Under the pieces are notes generated by a model. It was not told the DNA's origin. It did no database searches and worked only from the letters and a program-made list of their open reading frames with translations. This document shows positions 11,508-22,823 of a stretch of 64,000 bases of DNA, in pieces; within the stretch, counting starts at the first letter, position 1, and every line of letters begins with the position of its first letter. The position numbers and the translations under genes were made by a program. Source of the stretch: Caenorhabditis elegans (taxonomy: Eukaryota; Nematoda; Chromadorea; Rhabditida; Rhabditidae); assembly GCF_000002985.6 (NCBI RefSeq), contig NC_003284.9, forward strand, positions 16,430,001-16,494,000, given 5' to 3'.

Positions 11508-11816
11508 TCGTCAATTCCGTCGAATTTGAAGAGATTTACGGACATTTCAATACACCCATTTCCTCCCAGTTCTGTGATCTTACTTAATCAGAAGCTTAAG
11601 CCGAAGCTCAACGTTGATCAATTTTCGTTTTTCTGATACTGAAATATTACTCCAGAACCAGGTATTCAAATATCAGTGATACTTTAATATCAGAAAAATG
11701 AAAATTGGTCAACGTTGAGCTTCGGCTTAAGCTTCTGATTGAGTAAGATAAGAGAACTGGGAGGAAATGGATGTATTGAAATGTCCGTAAATTACTTCAA
11801 ATTGGACGGAATTGAC
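11508..11816. repeat. Long near-perfect inverted repeat (fold-back)
   Basis: The left arm, about 11508-11640, begins cgtcaattccgt and runs through tacggacatttcaataca and agaagcttaagccgaagctc. It is repeated in reverse complement at about 11685-11816 with scattered mismatches and only a short loop. Transcripts would form a hairpin of roughly 130 bp. It is a non-coding MITE-like element with no other copy noticed here. Confidence 0.75.
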
Positions 11817-11819
11817 TCA

Positions 11820-14800
11820 AAATTTTGAAAAAGCCGTATTTAAATGTTTAAAAACAGTGTGTCGACTTAAAACAGGCTCCTTTGAAAATGAGCCAACTTA
11901 TGAGCTTAACCTTTCAAAAGCTTGAGCCACTGGGCAAATTAATGTTTCAATCAACGAAACTTTATTCAAAAATAATAGACATCAACTCAATGCACAATTT
12001 TATGCATAAAAACTCAAAATCATTTTAGAATAAATCTGAAAAAATTTCAATTTTTAATTGAATTTATCGAAATTCTGGGGGTGTCCTTTAGAAGTTGTGC
12101 GGTCATTTTTTCGAAATATTGCTCTTATGCTCATAGTTTTCGAGCAATGTCGATGAAATCTATGGTCTATAAATTATTTAGCATGCTGAATTCATTTACA
12201 CCAAACGTTTTTCTTGAAAACTTACAGGAAGACCTACAGCCGCAAATTAGGGGGTGTCCTATAGAACTTGCGCGCACTGTATATATATATATATTTATAC
12301 TATTAGGCATGGAAAATGTTTCTTTAGGCCCTCAACTGCAAATAGTATTCAACTATATGATATTCTATCCTTTACTATATATACTATATGCTATTCTTTA
12401 TTGTTATTTTTAACATTATCATATTTTTACAGTAGTGATAATCATATGAATATAGCAAATAAATAATGACGAATACAAAAAAACGGATCAACTCGGTTTT
12501 CTTAAAAACTTGATCGTTCTTTATGCTCTTCCGTAGTTTTTAAAAACAATTTTTTGTTATGCCAAGACCCATAAAGCCAAAAACTGAAAGTCCAAAATAT
12601 CAAATCAGACACGGAAGCAAATTAAGCTAGACATTATGGCTTCTCCTTTAATAAAAACTTGTTCCTGACGGGATCAAGCAAAATTAAATTAAGTACTTAC
12701 TGTGCCAAGAAAACTTCTCGATTTGGGGACCGGAACAAACAAAAGGCATATCAAAACGTAGATCACTTGAAAAATTAGGAACTGGAAATAGCCTGTTCTG
12801 TAAATATGTGGTCTAAGGCTTCTAAGGCTTCTAAGGGACCTTCAGAATAATGTAGCCGACAACTGCAGTGTTCAGAAGCTGTTGTTCTGGTTAATGAAAC
12901 ACGCGCTGGAAATATAGTTCCTGTGCCAACTTAGCCTTCATTTTTTTTTCGTTCTTGAAGCGGCAGTTTTACAATTGTTGCCAACCTCAAAAGTGAAAAA
13001 AATTGCAGTTTCACGTTGTCATGTTGAAACTCGAAAATTCAAGAACCACAGATACAATAAAAAATTATCATCAATCAAAAACTTATGCCCGCAAATCCCG
13101 GATTTGTCAAGCTGGCAAAATATCAGATATTAGCTAACTATAAGAATAGGTAAGAATAGGCCTTTTTCAAACCTTGAATTGTTTTTTTTTTTTTGAAAAT
13201 GTTTCAGAACGTCTTATTACAAATTTCAGAAGTTTTGGCCCATTTTGGGCCTAAAAATAACGTTCTCAATTTTATGTACTACACCTTAAAGAACAAAATT
13301 ACATGTACAGTTATTACATATAATTTTATTTTACACTGACGTTGTGAGAAATCAAAAGTAACGAACAATAAGTTACAAAAGATTAAAAAGAACCAAAATA
13401 ATAAATAATAAATTATTGTGTACGTGTGTATGACAACCCCAAATTTGAAGCAAACATTATGAATTAAAATTTAAAAAACTTCAATTAAAACGTCATGAAA
13501 ACCTGATTGCAGTGAATATCAATAAAGAAAATAGGGCTATCTTTATTGTTATTGGATAGATTCTTGTAAATTGTTGAATTTAAAGAATCAAAAAGATTAA
13601 AGGATTTTTTAATTGGTAAAAAAATCAGATCAAGCTCACCGTTCGCTTTTTCAATCTTCCGAGTTTCTAGATTTAGCAGTAGTAAATTCAAAAATTTGAG
13701 GAAAAACTACAAATCATTTGGCCAGTGAGTTTTCTTTTTTGCTTTTTTTCAACTACTTCATGGAACTGTTGTATTGAGTCAATTTCTTTTGTACTATTCA
13801 TACTTTCCAAGAATTACTCCCAGTAATATTTTTCATGCGTTACTTTTAAATGAAAGTAACATCTATGATTCTGAATAACAATCTTCATTTGTCCCAAGTC
13901 CTACATATAAATGTTACAACTAATTGTTGTAATTCTTTCTTCATCATGTTTCCTGTTTGTAATGTCTGATAGTCATAATTGCAATCATTAATATTAACTG
14001 GTTTGATGTGTTCGCTTTTGTTTCCTCAAATATTCTGAATATACCTAACCCTCTAATTTTCTAATTAAAAAAATACAACCCAACGTCAGAGAAGTTGAAT
14101 TGACATTGTTAAAAACCAAGAACCATAACAAAAACCATTAACAAAGTGGTGGCCACTTGACAGAAGGAACAAAATGGTGGTGTGAAAGTCTCTGGCTGAA
14201 GGACAGAATATTACGGGGTTCACATTTTCAATACTCAAGGATAGACAACAGCGTTTATCGGAACAGTGAAAGGATGCTGATTATTGGGTGGATTTAGACT
14301 TGGGATGGACTCCGTACGGCTTTTCACTTTTTTGTAGATTTTTTAAGAGCCGTCTGTTTGTTCAGTGATGTGGTAAAGCGGCATAGGAACATTCTTTGAG
14401 TTTTGATCCAAATAGGAACAGTTCTTATGTTTGATGGCAGTCTAGGCAAGACAGATTTTTATAGAGTTAATTTTAAAAGAAACATGAAATTAATAAAAAT
14501 ACATATTCTGATAGCAACAACTATTTTTAATGTTTTCTTGAGAATTTTTGGTTGTCTTCTAATTTGGTGCCTCAATACTTCAATCTGTGATTCTTTTGGG
14601 CTTTAATAAAAAACAGTGCCGGATAAGAAATCCAGGTGTACCTAATTATAATTGAAAGTTAAAATTGAAAAACATGAAACCGAAGTAATATAAAGTTTTT
14701 GAAATTTCAAATAAAGTCTCAACTTTTAATAAATATAGGTTTATACGGTCGAATTGAAAATAATAAATTATTAGTTGTTCACCTAATTTTTAGTAAATAG

Positions 14801-15690
14801 TGGCAGGGAATTGATTTTACTCACAATAAGCTTTATCCTAAAATCAACTATTTTACCATGTTTTTCCTAAAATCAACTATTCAACCCATTTTATTTTTTT
14901 TAGAATTAAATTCATTGAAAATTAATTGATTAGGTTTATTATATTAATTAGTTAATTAGTTTAATGCAAAATGAAACATCAACTTGGTAAGATGTGTTCC
15001 TTATCACTACTAACCTTGGAATGGCAATATATTAACTTTTAAAAAAAAGTATGTTAACTGCCTTTGAGAGAATTTTTAATACATATACTAATAGTAAAAA
15101 CATGGCCAATTTACCAAAATCCAGAACAATATTAGAAATGGAAACTTGTGAACTAAAAGAAAATTCTATAATAATTAATTTTAGTTTCAGACACATTCTG
15201 CATATTGGTATAGACATGTAGTTGCTTTACAGTTTATTTCAAAATTTAGCATTCTGAACATTTTGCTGTAATTCTTATTAAGTAGTTAGTTTATTTAATT
15301 TAGGATGAAGCTTCAAATTGGTAAGATATATTCCTTATCACTATGTACTACTTGGCAAAAAATTTTCAGCTATGAAATTGAAGCAAGAAGCATCTTTGTT
15401 CTATATACAGTCTATAATATTCAGTAGACCTAAACATTTCTATGCTTTTTTCATACAAAAATATTAATTCCAGAATAACACTTTCTTATCTAATGCATTT
15501 CTTTTCAAAACATCCCACTGTTCTGTTTGCACTGCAAATTTTCAAAAGAACGTGCTTGAAGTCTGTTTGACATTTATCACAGCACACGTAATTGCGTTTC
15601 GAAAACCTCACCGCGGTCACAAGTAACGTAATGCACAGCACATATGTTCCGTCATCTTCGATTCTTGGTTCAGTTTCGAATTTCCGAATT
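11820..15690. other. Intergenic, AT-rich, no gene seen
   Basis: No open frame here has coding character or splice support. A motif of the type ggtgtcctatagaacttgcg occurs at 12077-12111 and 12250-12280, and again at 55855-55890. A decayed piece of the cgtcttattacaaattt repeat (compare 49740-49846 and 61608-61784) is at 13200-13290. The rest is AT-rich DNA. Confidence 0.5.
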
Positions 15691-15702
15691 ATTACACCGA
15701 CT

Positions 15703-15951
15703 GACACACACACACACACACACATACAGAAACTTAGAGACCGACACGCAAGCCTGCCGCAAAAACATACACTTAAACTTTCTCTTTTTCATGTTTTGTC
15801 ATCGAGAAGATGTTTCAATTACAGTGAAAAAATGTAAGGTTCAGAGGTCTAGAAAAGTGTTAATAGGCCGTCTCCACACGATTTCTGTTCATCTTCCTCT
15901 ATTCCTTCTTTTCCGGGAGAAGGACAGAAGGAAAGAGAGAGAGAGAGAGAC
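15703..15951. repeat. (CA)n and (GA)n microsatellites
   Basis: A CA dinucleotide run of about ten units lies at 15703-15724 and a GA run of about eight units at 15935-15951. Both are upstream of the twinfilin gene in a purine-rich stretch (15900-16190) that may be part of its promoter. The long open frames on both strands here come from low complexity. Confidence 0.6.
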
Positions 15952-16317
15952 TCCAACAAGCGGGCACCATCACGTTAAGGCAAACGAGACGAGGCCTGAC
16001 GTTTTCTGCACAATAGAGGATGAGGGTTGCCAGACGTGACGGGCAGTTTGTAAAATAGCATGAGGTTTTGAGAGATAGTGTGCACGGGCAGCCGAACATT
16101 TGGATGGGAAGGAAGATGGAGACGGAGGAATAAAGGAGGGAGGGGAAGAGAGGTTGGCAGAGAAATTGAGAAAAAGAGGGGCGAAGGCGATGGGGGGCAC
16201 TAGTGCGTTGGTTTTGCGTTGTGTTGCGCGCAATATTAGCTGCTCTCTTCAACCCGTTGTTATAAATATACATATACATTTATTTTTTTTCCCGGAAGAG
16301 GAGAAGAAGCTACTACT

Positions 16318-19300
16318 ATGGCGTGCCAAACTGGAATCAGAGGTTAGTGGTTTATAAGGGGGGTTAAGTGGGTGTTGACTCAATATTTGAGTTTCAACTA
16401 GTTTTTTGTTCGCTCACTATCCAAATAGTACCGTTTCATACCAAATATGAGGTTTACCACCCAAACTTCACTTTTCTTTTCTGCAATGGTTGGCGACGCT
16501 GAGCCAGCTGTCGATAGCAGTTCTGTGCAAGGTATTCGGCATTTTTATAAGACGTAATTTTTTGGAAGAAAAACTATATTTGATAGAACGTTATATAAAT
16601 TTTGATAACCGTATTATTTATCTATATAAGTCTATTTAATGTTGTAATTTTTTGGCGAATTATTTGAATAAAATGATCATTGGAAAACGTGAGAACATCA
16701 AAATTCAGTTTTTGGGCTTGAACTAATGTTTAAGTCACAGCTACACGGTAAAAAATATCTCCAATTAGAAAAGCAACCCGGACCGTAACTTTCAACTTCC
16801 TTTAAGAAGTGAATAATCTAATTTTTTGAAGAGTTTCTTTGAAACTATTTTTCTTGAGATAATCTGACACACTCCTAGTTTCCAAACAATTTCCACTATA
16901 ACAATTGTTTTTCGAAAGTAGTTCCTTCTCCAACCCGGCACTTTTCATGTCAATTCCGATTCAAATTTTCCTCCATAGTACCCCCCCCCCCCTTTATTCC
17001 AGGATTATTTTCCCATCGTCCTCAAAAGATTCGAAAAAAAAGAAGGTCTTAGTAAAGTGAACACCCCATCTTTTGGCGTTTACGCATATAACCTTGACGC
17101 ACAAATTCTTCATCCTTTCTCCCCCCCCCCCACCTATTTTGCATCTTTCAAGGGAAACCCGGGGGCCGATGGAAAGGTTCAAATTCAGAACAATGATCCG
17201 CCTGTGATATAAGGATGAGGGGTTCATCGGGAGAGGATAATATTACACACGCGTTGCACTGCCTTTCAATGTTGACAATGGATATGGGGGGGGGGGGGAA
17301 GAGGGGAGAAGGAGGTAAAAGGAGCTTTTGATTTCATCCCCCCATCCTCGCCCCAACAATTCCAAATCCCGGCGTAGCCCCCCGACCGTTTGTGGAGAGA
17401 GTGGTGCATTCCGTTAATAATGAAAACCTGCCAGCATGCGGGAAATAGTGCGCGCATACAGTCGGAGGCAGCACGTCCACCCCGCGAAAACAAACTGAAA
17501 GAGTCCTCATTCTCCATCATGTTCATTCATTTCCCGCAAATAGTGTCTATCACCTGCTCCGCGCACCCACAGAGCACACCGCACCCCAGTGGGCCACTGT
17601 TTCATAAAAAAAGATGAAGTGGGATGATTTGGATGTACTTTTTTAAATTCAGTTATTTTTAAGATTATCTCTAATGACTTCTTCCTAGTGACTGAGCACT
17701 AAAACTAAAACACAGGCTACCCAGCAGTCCCAGACACACTTCTCTTCCAAACTATACAACATCAATTCTTTTGGGAGCAGCCAAAGGCTCATACAAAAAG
17801 GAAGGGGACATTTGGGAAAAAAAAAGAAGCATTGGCGTGGGGGGTAGTAGAAAGAAAGAAATGACGAGAAGACGACGTTTTGCAGCTAACGCGGCACTTC
17901 GAAATGCACTCAACTTGGGAAAACAGGCGAAACTGAGGCTCATCAAGATTGTGGTGAATAATGAGGAGATGACGCCGAACTACGAGTTTGCTGGAACCGC
18001 CAACTGGCGTGACGACTGGAGGGCTTGCTTGCCGGACTGTGTGGATGCCTACGAGCCGTGCTTCATTCTGTTCCGGTTGAATACCATCACAGAATGGGTT
18101 TTGATCACGTAAGTTTTTTTTTAATCAAAAAATCATATAGTTGTCATGAATTGAACCACTTAAAGATTTTAACAAATAGTTATATTTAACTATTTGTTAA
18201 AATGTAAAAATGTTGTTGCACCAGTCTTGAAATTTGTTTCCAATCAGCATACGTTCTAGCTTCTGAACAAAATCTGCCAGATTTTTGGTGAAAGTCGAGT
18301 TAAATTTTATAAGTACAACCTGATAACAGCCTAAAAAACTTTCATAGGCTTTTGTTTTAAAAAGCTTAAAAAGTTTATTGCTGTGCAGCAGGAATATTTT
18401 TGCCCGTACACCAGGTACCAGGAAGAAAGCATTTAGAAGTTATAGCTTTGGACTAGCATCCGTTTTAAAATTGTGATATGGTTATATACAAGACTAAGCA
18501 AATGTTTTTTTTTTCAAAATTTAGAACTCATTTTTGAAAAGTCTTGTTCGAATTTAGAAACCTATCCTCCTTTGTACCGTAACGAAAAAAAAACTGAAAA
18601 TAATAACTTTTCCACACACGGTCCTGCTTACACCGTAGTTACTTCAATTGTCAAAAAAAAAAACAATTCCCTATAATTTCCTACTTCACTCTATTTGATT
18701 GACTTCCAACACATGTTTCCATTCTGCAGTGCACAATGAAAATATATAGTTTTTGTTTTTATAGGTTTGTCGACGATCGTGCTCCAGTCCGTGAAAAGAT
18801 GCTTCTGGCCGCCACATGTGCTACATTCAAAAGCGAATTCGGACAGTGTTACATTGAGCACGAAAAACACGTCACTGATCTGAAGGTTCGTGGAGAGTTA
18901 TTGGGAATCAGCCTGTGAAGAAACTTGCTAAGAAAAAAAAGGAAAAAAAATTAATTTCAGGATCTCACGCTGAACGCGTTCGAGGCGTGGCTCAAGGCAA
19001 AAACCGAGTTAGGACCAATGAGTGAAGTTGAACGGGAGCTCCACAATGCTCAGCAAGAAAGAGCTGCAATTGCACATGCCGGACCACAACATATGAAGGT
19101 ATAGGAAATAAGTTTTGATGATATTCAGTTTCAATAATATTGCAGGGTGTCGCGTTCCCAGTGGATCGTAATGCTGAGGAAGCCCTCCGGCAGTTGGCTA
19201 GCCAGAAGCTCAGTTTTGTTCAGCTCTCGGTAAGCTTTTATACATTTGAAAAAGAACACTAAAGTCAAATCTTAATAGAGAGACTACATATTATAGAAAA

Positions 19301-20890
19301 ACAATGAAAAACATTAATTAAATTTTACGAATTTTTTTTATGCTGAATAATGTTTACAATTGTTCTCAATTTGCATTTATTTGAACAATTTTTTCAAAAA
19401 AAAAAACGCATAGTGTTCCAAAATACGTTAGTTTTCAATATTCTCGATACTCACTAATTTGATATTTAGAACTGTCAAATAACAATGTAAACACTTAACC
19501 TATATTTTCAACGCGTATATTTCTAAAACCGGAACACCGATTAAAATTATAATATTCAAACTGCAATAAATTGTGGATTATCAAATTTTTCCAGGTCGAT
19601 ACCCTCAATGAAGCCATCAAATTGGAGGGAACCCTCGAATCATTGGAACCATCGCAGCTTGCATCAAAAGTGCCACGTGACAAGCCACGATACACCTTCT
19701 ACAATTTTGATCACACGTGGGAAGGTGTTCCGCAACAATGTACTTGTGAGTCGTTTTTTTTTTTCATTTTACACTTAAAAAGAATGTAGTCTATATAAAA
19801 ATTAAAATTGTGGAATTAGGAAAAAACATTTACTTAAACTCAAAACTTCCGCGTCTGTCACCAATAATCTTAATCCTAAAATTGGGGCAGACGCTTTTTT
19901 CTCTCAACCAGTCCGAGACTAGCCTACAAAGTTTATGCAAAAAATTGACAAAATGCAGAAAAATGAACGAAAATAAATACTCTATTTCAATCAGCTATTT
20001 GGCAGATAAAATATTGAAAATGTATACGATCAAGCATGTTATTTGGTTTTTAGGATTTTTTTAAAGATTTAATTTTAATTAGTTCATTTATGTACTCTAA
20101 AATTTCTCACTTCGGCAGTTTATAATTTAGCTCAATTTTTAGTCGTGAACAAATTTTAATTTATAAATTCTACATAACTTATATGAAAAATAACCGTTTT
20201 CCAAATGTTTGAAAGTACATGTGCACCACTTTCATATACCCCGTTTTATTTTCACATGAAGCTTATATTTTTGAAATGTGATTTTTCAAAAGTAACGAAA
20301 AATGTTTTGTTTGTTAGTGAAATTTTTAAAAAAATTCGAAAACAACGGCAATTGAGCTATGTACTACCAAATTGAAAAATAGAGTTAAAATTAAAAGTAA
20401 TGTTTAAAAATAAAAAAATAATTGCAGTGTTTATCTACTCGTTGCCATCATCTGGAAGCTCAATTAAAGAAAGAATGCTCTACTCAAGTTGTAAGGGGCC
20501 ATTCCTCAGCGCTGCTCAGAATCAATACGGAGTTGTCATTACGAATAAGGTGAGCATTTTTAGCTGTAAAAAAATTGATGCTGAAAATTCAGTTTCTGCA
20601 AAAACGGAGTAACAAAATGTTCAAAATTAGAGAAAAAATTTTTTTAAAAAGGTTAAAAAACGATGTTGGATAAAATATAATTTTTTTTAAACTTGAAGTT
20701 TACTTCTCTAGTTCTTTAATCATGTTTCCCTCTTTCAAATTAAATATTGCAGATGGAGGTAGATGCTCGCGACGATCTTTCGGAGAAAGCACTGCTCGAA
20801 GTCATTCACCCCCTCCCGGTTGAAGCCCCCAAACAGTTCTCCCGTCCAGCTCCACCACGCGCCGGTCCACGTCGTATCACAAAAGTCTGA
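16318..20890 (+). CDS. twf-2: Twinfilin (two ADF-H domains)
   Basis: Exons 16318..16342, 17886..18108, 18765..18885, 18961..19098, 19146..19229, 19595..19745, 20428..20549 and 20753..20890 give 333 residues, close to the usual ~350, with all phases consistent. Exon 1 encodes MACQTGIR, matching the MSHQTGIQ-type start of animal twinfilins, which decides the start. ADF-H domain 1 spans about 10-140 (LRLIKI core, REKMLLAATCATFKSEFG helix). Domain 2 spans about 160-295 (GVAFPV start, FIYSLPSSGSSIKERMLY and following SSCK). A basic, proline-rich tail follows (PAPPRAGPRRITKV). Twinfilins bind ADP-actin monomers, cap barbed ends and contact capping protein through the tail, in the cytoplasm. The symbol is from memory of the C. 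elegans homologue. Candidate polyA signal at 21326. Confidence 0.92.
16486..16531 (+). CDS. Possible alternative first exon of twinfilin
   Basis: ATG at 16486 opens a 46-nt frame (MVGDAEPAVDSSSVQ) ending in a G before a gtattc donor. It has the same phase (1) as the conserved first exon, so splicing to the acceptor at 17886 keeps the twinfilin frame. It would replace MACQTGIR with an acidic, Ser-rich leader. The donor is weaker than average and no transcript evidence is available, so chance is possible. Confidence 0.35.
16532..17885. other. Twinfilin intron 1 interior with C/G tracts
   Basis: This stretch of the 1543-bp first intron carries C12 (16981-16992), C11 (17121-17131) and G13 (17286-17298), and a GC-richer block at about 17340-17600. 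Open frames here (for example 17390-17617) show no homology I recognise and are left out. Confidence 0.5.
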
Positions 20891-21325
20891 ACGCTATATC
20901 TTTGACGCTACTCATTCAACTCATTCATTTCTACCCAACTATTTTTATTTTATTTCCTAATTTTATAATATTTCTCTATGCATTCAAATTGTAATTAACA
21001 TCCGCGGTCATTGCATACTGAAACGTCGACCCGAACAAAAACCAAACAAAAAGAAAAAAAAAGTGAAAGAATCGAATATTCATCGTCTCATTTCCCGTCC
21101 CGTTTCTCTTCACACCTCTCTCATGCTCTCGCCGCTTCTTCATCTTTTCTCCTCCTCTCCCCCCCCCCCCCCCACCTTCTTCCCAACCTCTCTTTGTTCC
21201 TTTTATGAAATGAAATTAACTGTTTCTAGAAAAAAAGAGTAACTTTACCAGCTTTTCGACTGCCTGTACACCATCCAAAAAAGGACCCCAAATTTTCAAA
21301 ATCACAATTTATCAAAAATCGTTTG

Positions 21326-21331
21326 AATAAA
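21326..21331 (+). terminator. twf-2: Candidate polyadenylation signal of twinfilin
   Basis: AATAAA about 435 bp after the twinfilin stop codon. The intervening 3' UTR has a C15 tract (21159-21173) inside a pyrimidine-rich block. Confidence 0.4.
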
Positions 21332-21828
21332 GATCAACATTTGAGTGTTTCATTCGTCATCTGAAATATCAAATCTGTTTGTGTGCTATATGTATTGAAA
21401 AGCTTATTGGAAAAAAGTGTCCTTGTCTTGTCCAGATTCTTATCTTTTGTCAGTGAAATCTGTTTGGTTTTTTGAGAAATCCCAGAAAAAAATCTCAAAA
21501 TCTTCTAGGCCCTTTTTAAAATGCAATCAAAATCATTTCCTAGAAATTTTCACATTTCTGGCAGTTTGATAGCGTAAGATTCCATTATCACAATGATTCA
21601 AAAAAAAGAATTCAAGTTCAATTAATAGGATTAACCGGTGAAAACAAGAGTTTTTGTTTTTTTGCAACCGTTGATTTATACAATTCTCTACGTCGTCCAT
21701 TGTAATAATGAAAACAAATTGACAATTTTTTGCAAAGTTGTGACGTTAGGCAAGTAAATTTTGAATTTTGTTGTACACAATGTGTTTTTATACACTCGAT
21801 TTTAGTTTTAAAAAATGTGTTTAAAGAT
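21332..21828. other. Intergenic between twinfilin and the LINE
   Basis: AT-rich, no gene or repeat recognised. Confidence 0.4.
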
Positions 21829-21941
21829 GGTCCTCGTCCTCCCGTTCTCCCACTCGTCCTCCCGTTCTCCCCACTCGTCCTCCCGTTCTCCCCAGCGGTC
21901 GGTCGCATATTGTTCTTGCTCTCGTATCGATTTTTGCCGAA

Positions 21942-22754
21942 ATGCCCCCACCCGATGACGACATGATAGTTGATTCTTCACCAACTGCTACAATTCCGCC
22001 TACTTGTGACAATATTCTGCGAAATCAAAACTTGCCATCAACACCAGCTTCCGGACAGCCAAGTATCAAGGAATTGATCGAACGAATCACCATTTTGGAG
22101 AAAACTGTCAAGGAACAATCGAAGAAAATTGCCGAGTTGGAAGCTACTAAAGGTTTCCCATTAATCACCAATGATGCTAGCAAAAGTAAGAGTAAACTTT
22201 ACTCCGCTGTAGTCCAAAACGACCCTCAATCTGTGAAAATCATCGAAAAGGCTCACTTCGCTGCTGATCTCCGAAAGCTCGGGGAAAACTCGATTTACGC
22301 GATTATTGAGAATGTACCGGATTGCAAGAAAGAAGAACAAACGACAATTGATGCCTCACTCATGGAAAACTTAGCCAAGCTGGATACTCTTCCGAAACCT
22401 GAACAATTCTTCCGAATCAAATGCAAAAAACCGGATGTTCCTTCTCGCCCTCTCAAGGTTAAGTTTGCTACTGAATATCAACGGGATACTTTCATTCGAC
22501 AATTTTCCAAGGCACTTCACAATCTTCCTGAACGCCCAGTATCGTCTCGAACTATCTGATGCCGGAGAGACATGTCGCCCGAAGAACTTATACTGCTCAA
22601 ACAGAGGCGAGCTACAGCCTATGAGGAAAACCGTAAGGCTGGAGTAATCAAATATTACGTCCGTGATCTTGATATTTGTGAACTCTCCACACCTCGTCGG
22701 CTGACAGCACAGATAACACCAACATCGGCGCCAGGTCTCTCGAGCTCCACATAG
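21942..22754 (+). pseudogene. LINE ORF1, interrupted by one stop
   Basis: ATG at 21942 begins a Pro/Asp-rich leader. A leucine-zipper-like coiled coil follows at about residues 43-70 (IKELIERITILEKTVKEQ...). A C-terminal RNA-binding-type region lies around 90-205, and a basic segment (MSPEELILLKQRRATAYEE) comes after the break. An in-frame TGA at 22557-22559 interrupts the frame, which then continues open to TAG at 22752. A CGA-to-TGA transition would explain it. ORF1 proteins of this clade package LINE RNA. As it stands the product would be truncated at 205 residues. Confidence 0.75.
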
Positions 22755-22823
22755 GAATTCTGCCACCGGACATATTCAACGAAACTTGCAAACAGTTCTT
22801 CATCATCGTCACCCACTACATCT

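Noticed and set aside
15592..16357. Overlapping open frames on both strands (131, 126, 87 and 85 codons)
   Set aside because: They come from CA/GA repeats and purine-rich low complexity. No domain, and the conserved twinfilin first exon overlaps one of them in a supported frame.
17771..17885. Continuous frame upstream of twinfilin exon 2 (starting MGAAKGSYKK, or MTRRRRF inside it)
   Set aside because: The acceptor at 17885 joined to the exon at 16318 restores the conserved MACQTGIRA start. The longer in-exon start has no similarity to twinfilins.
22371..22766. 131-codon minus-strand frame
   Set aside because: Antisense shadow of the LINE ORF1, as are the minus frames at 24180-24461 and 24561-24926 against ORF2.
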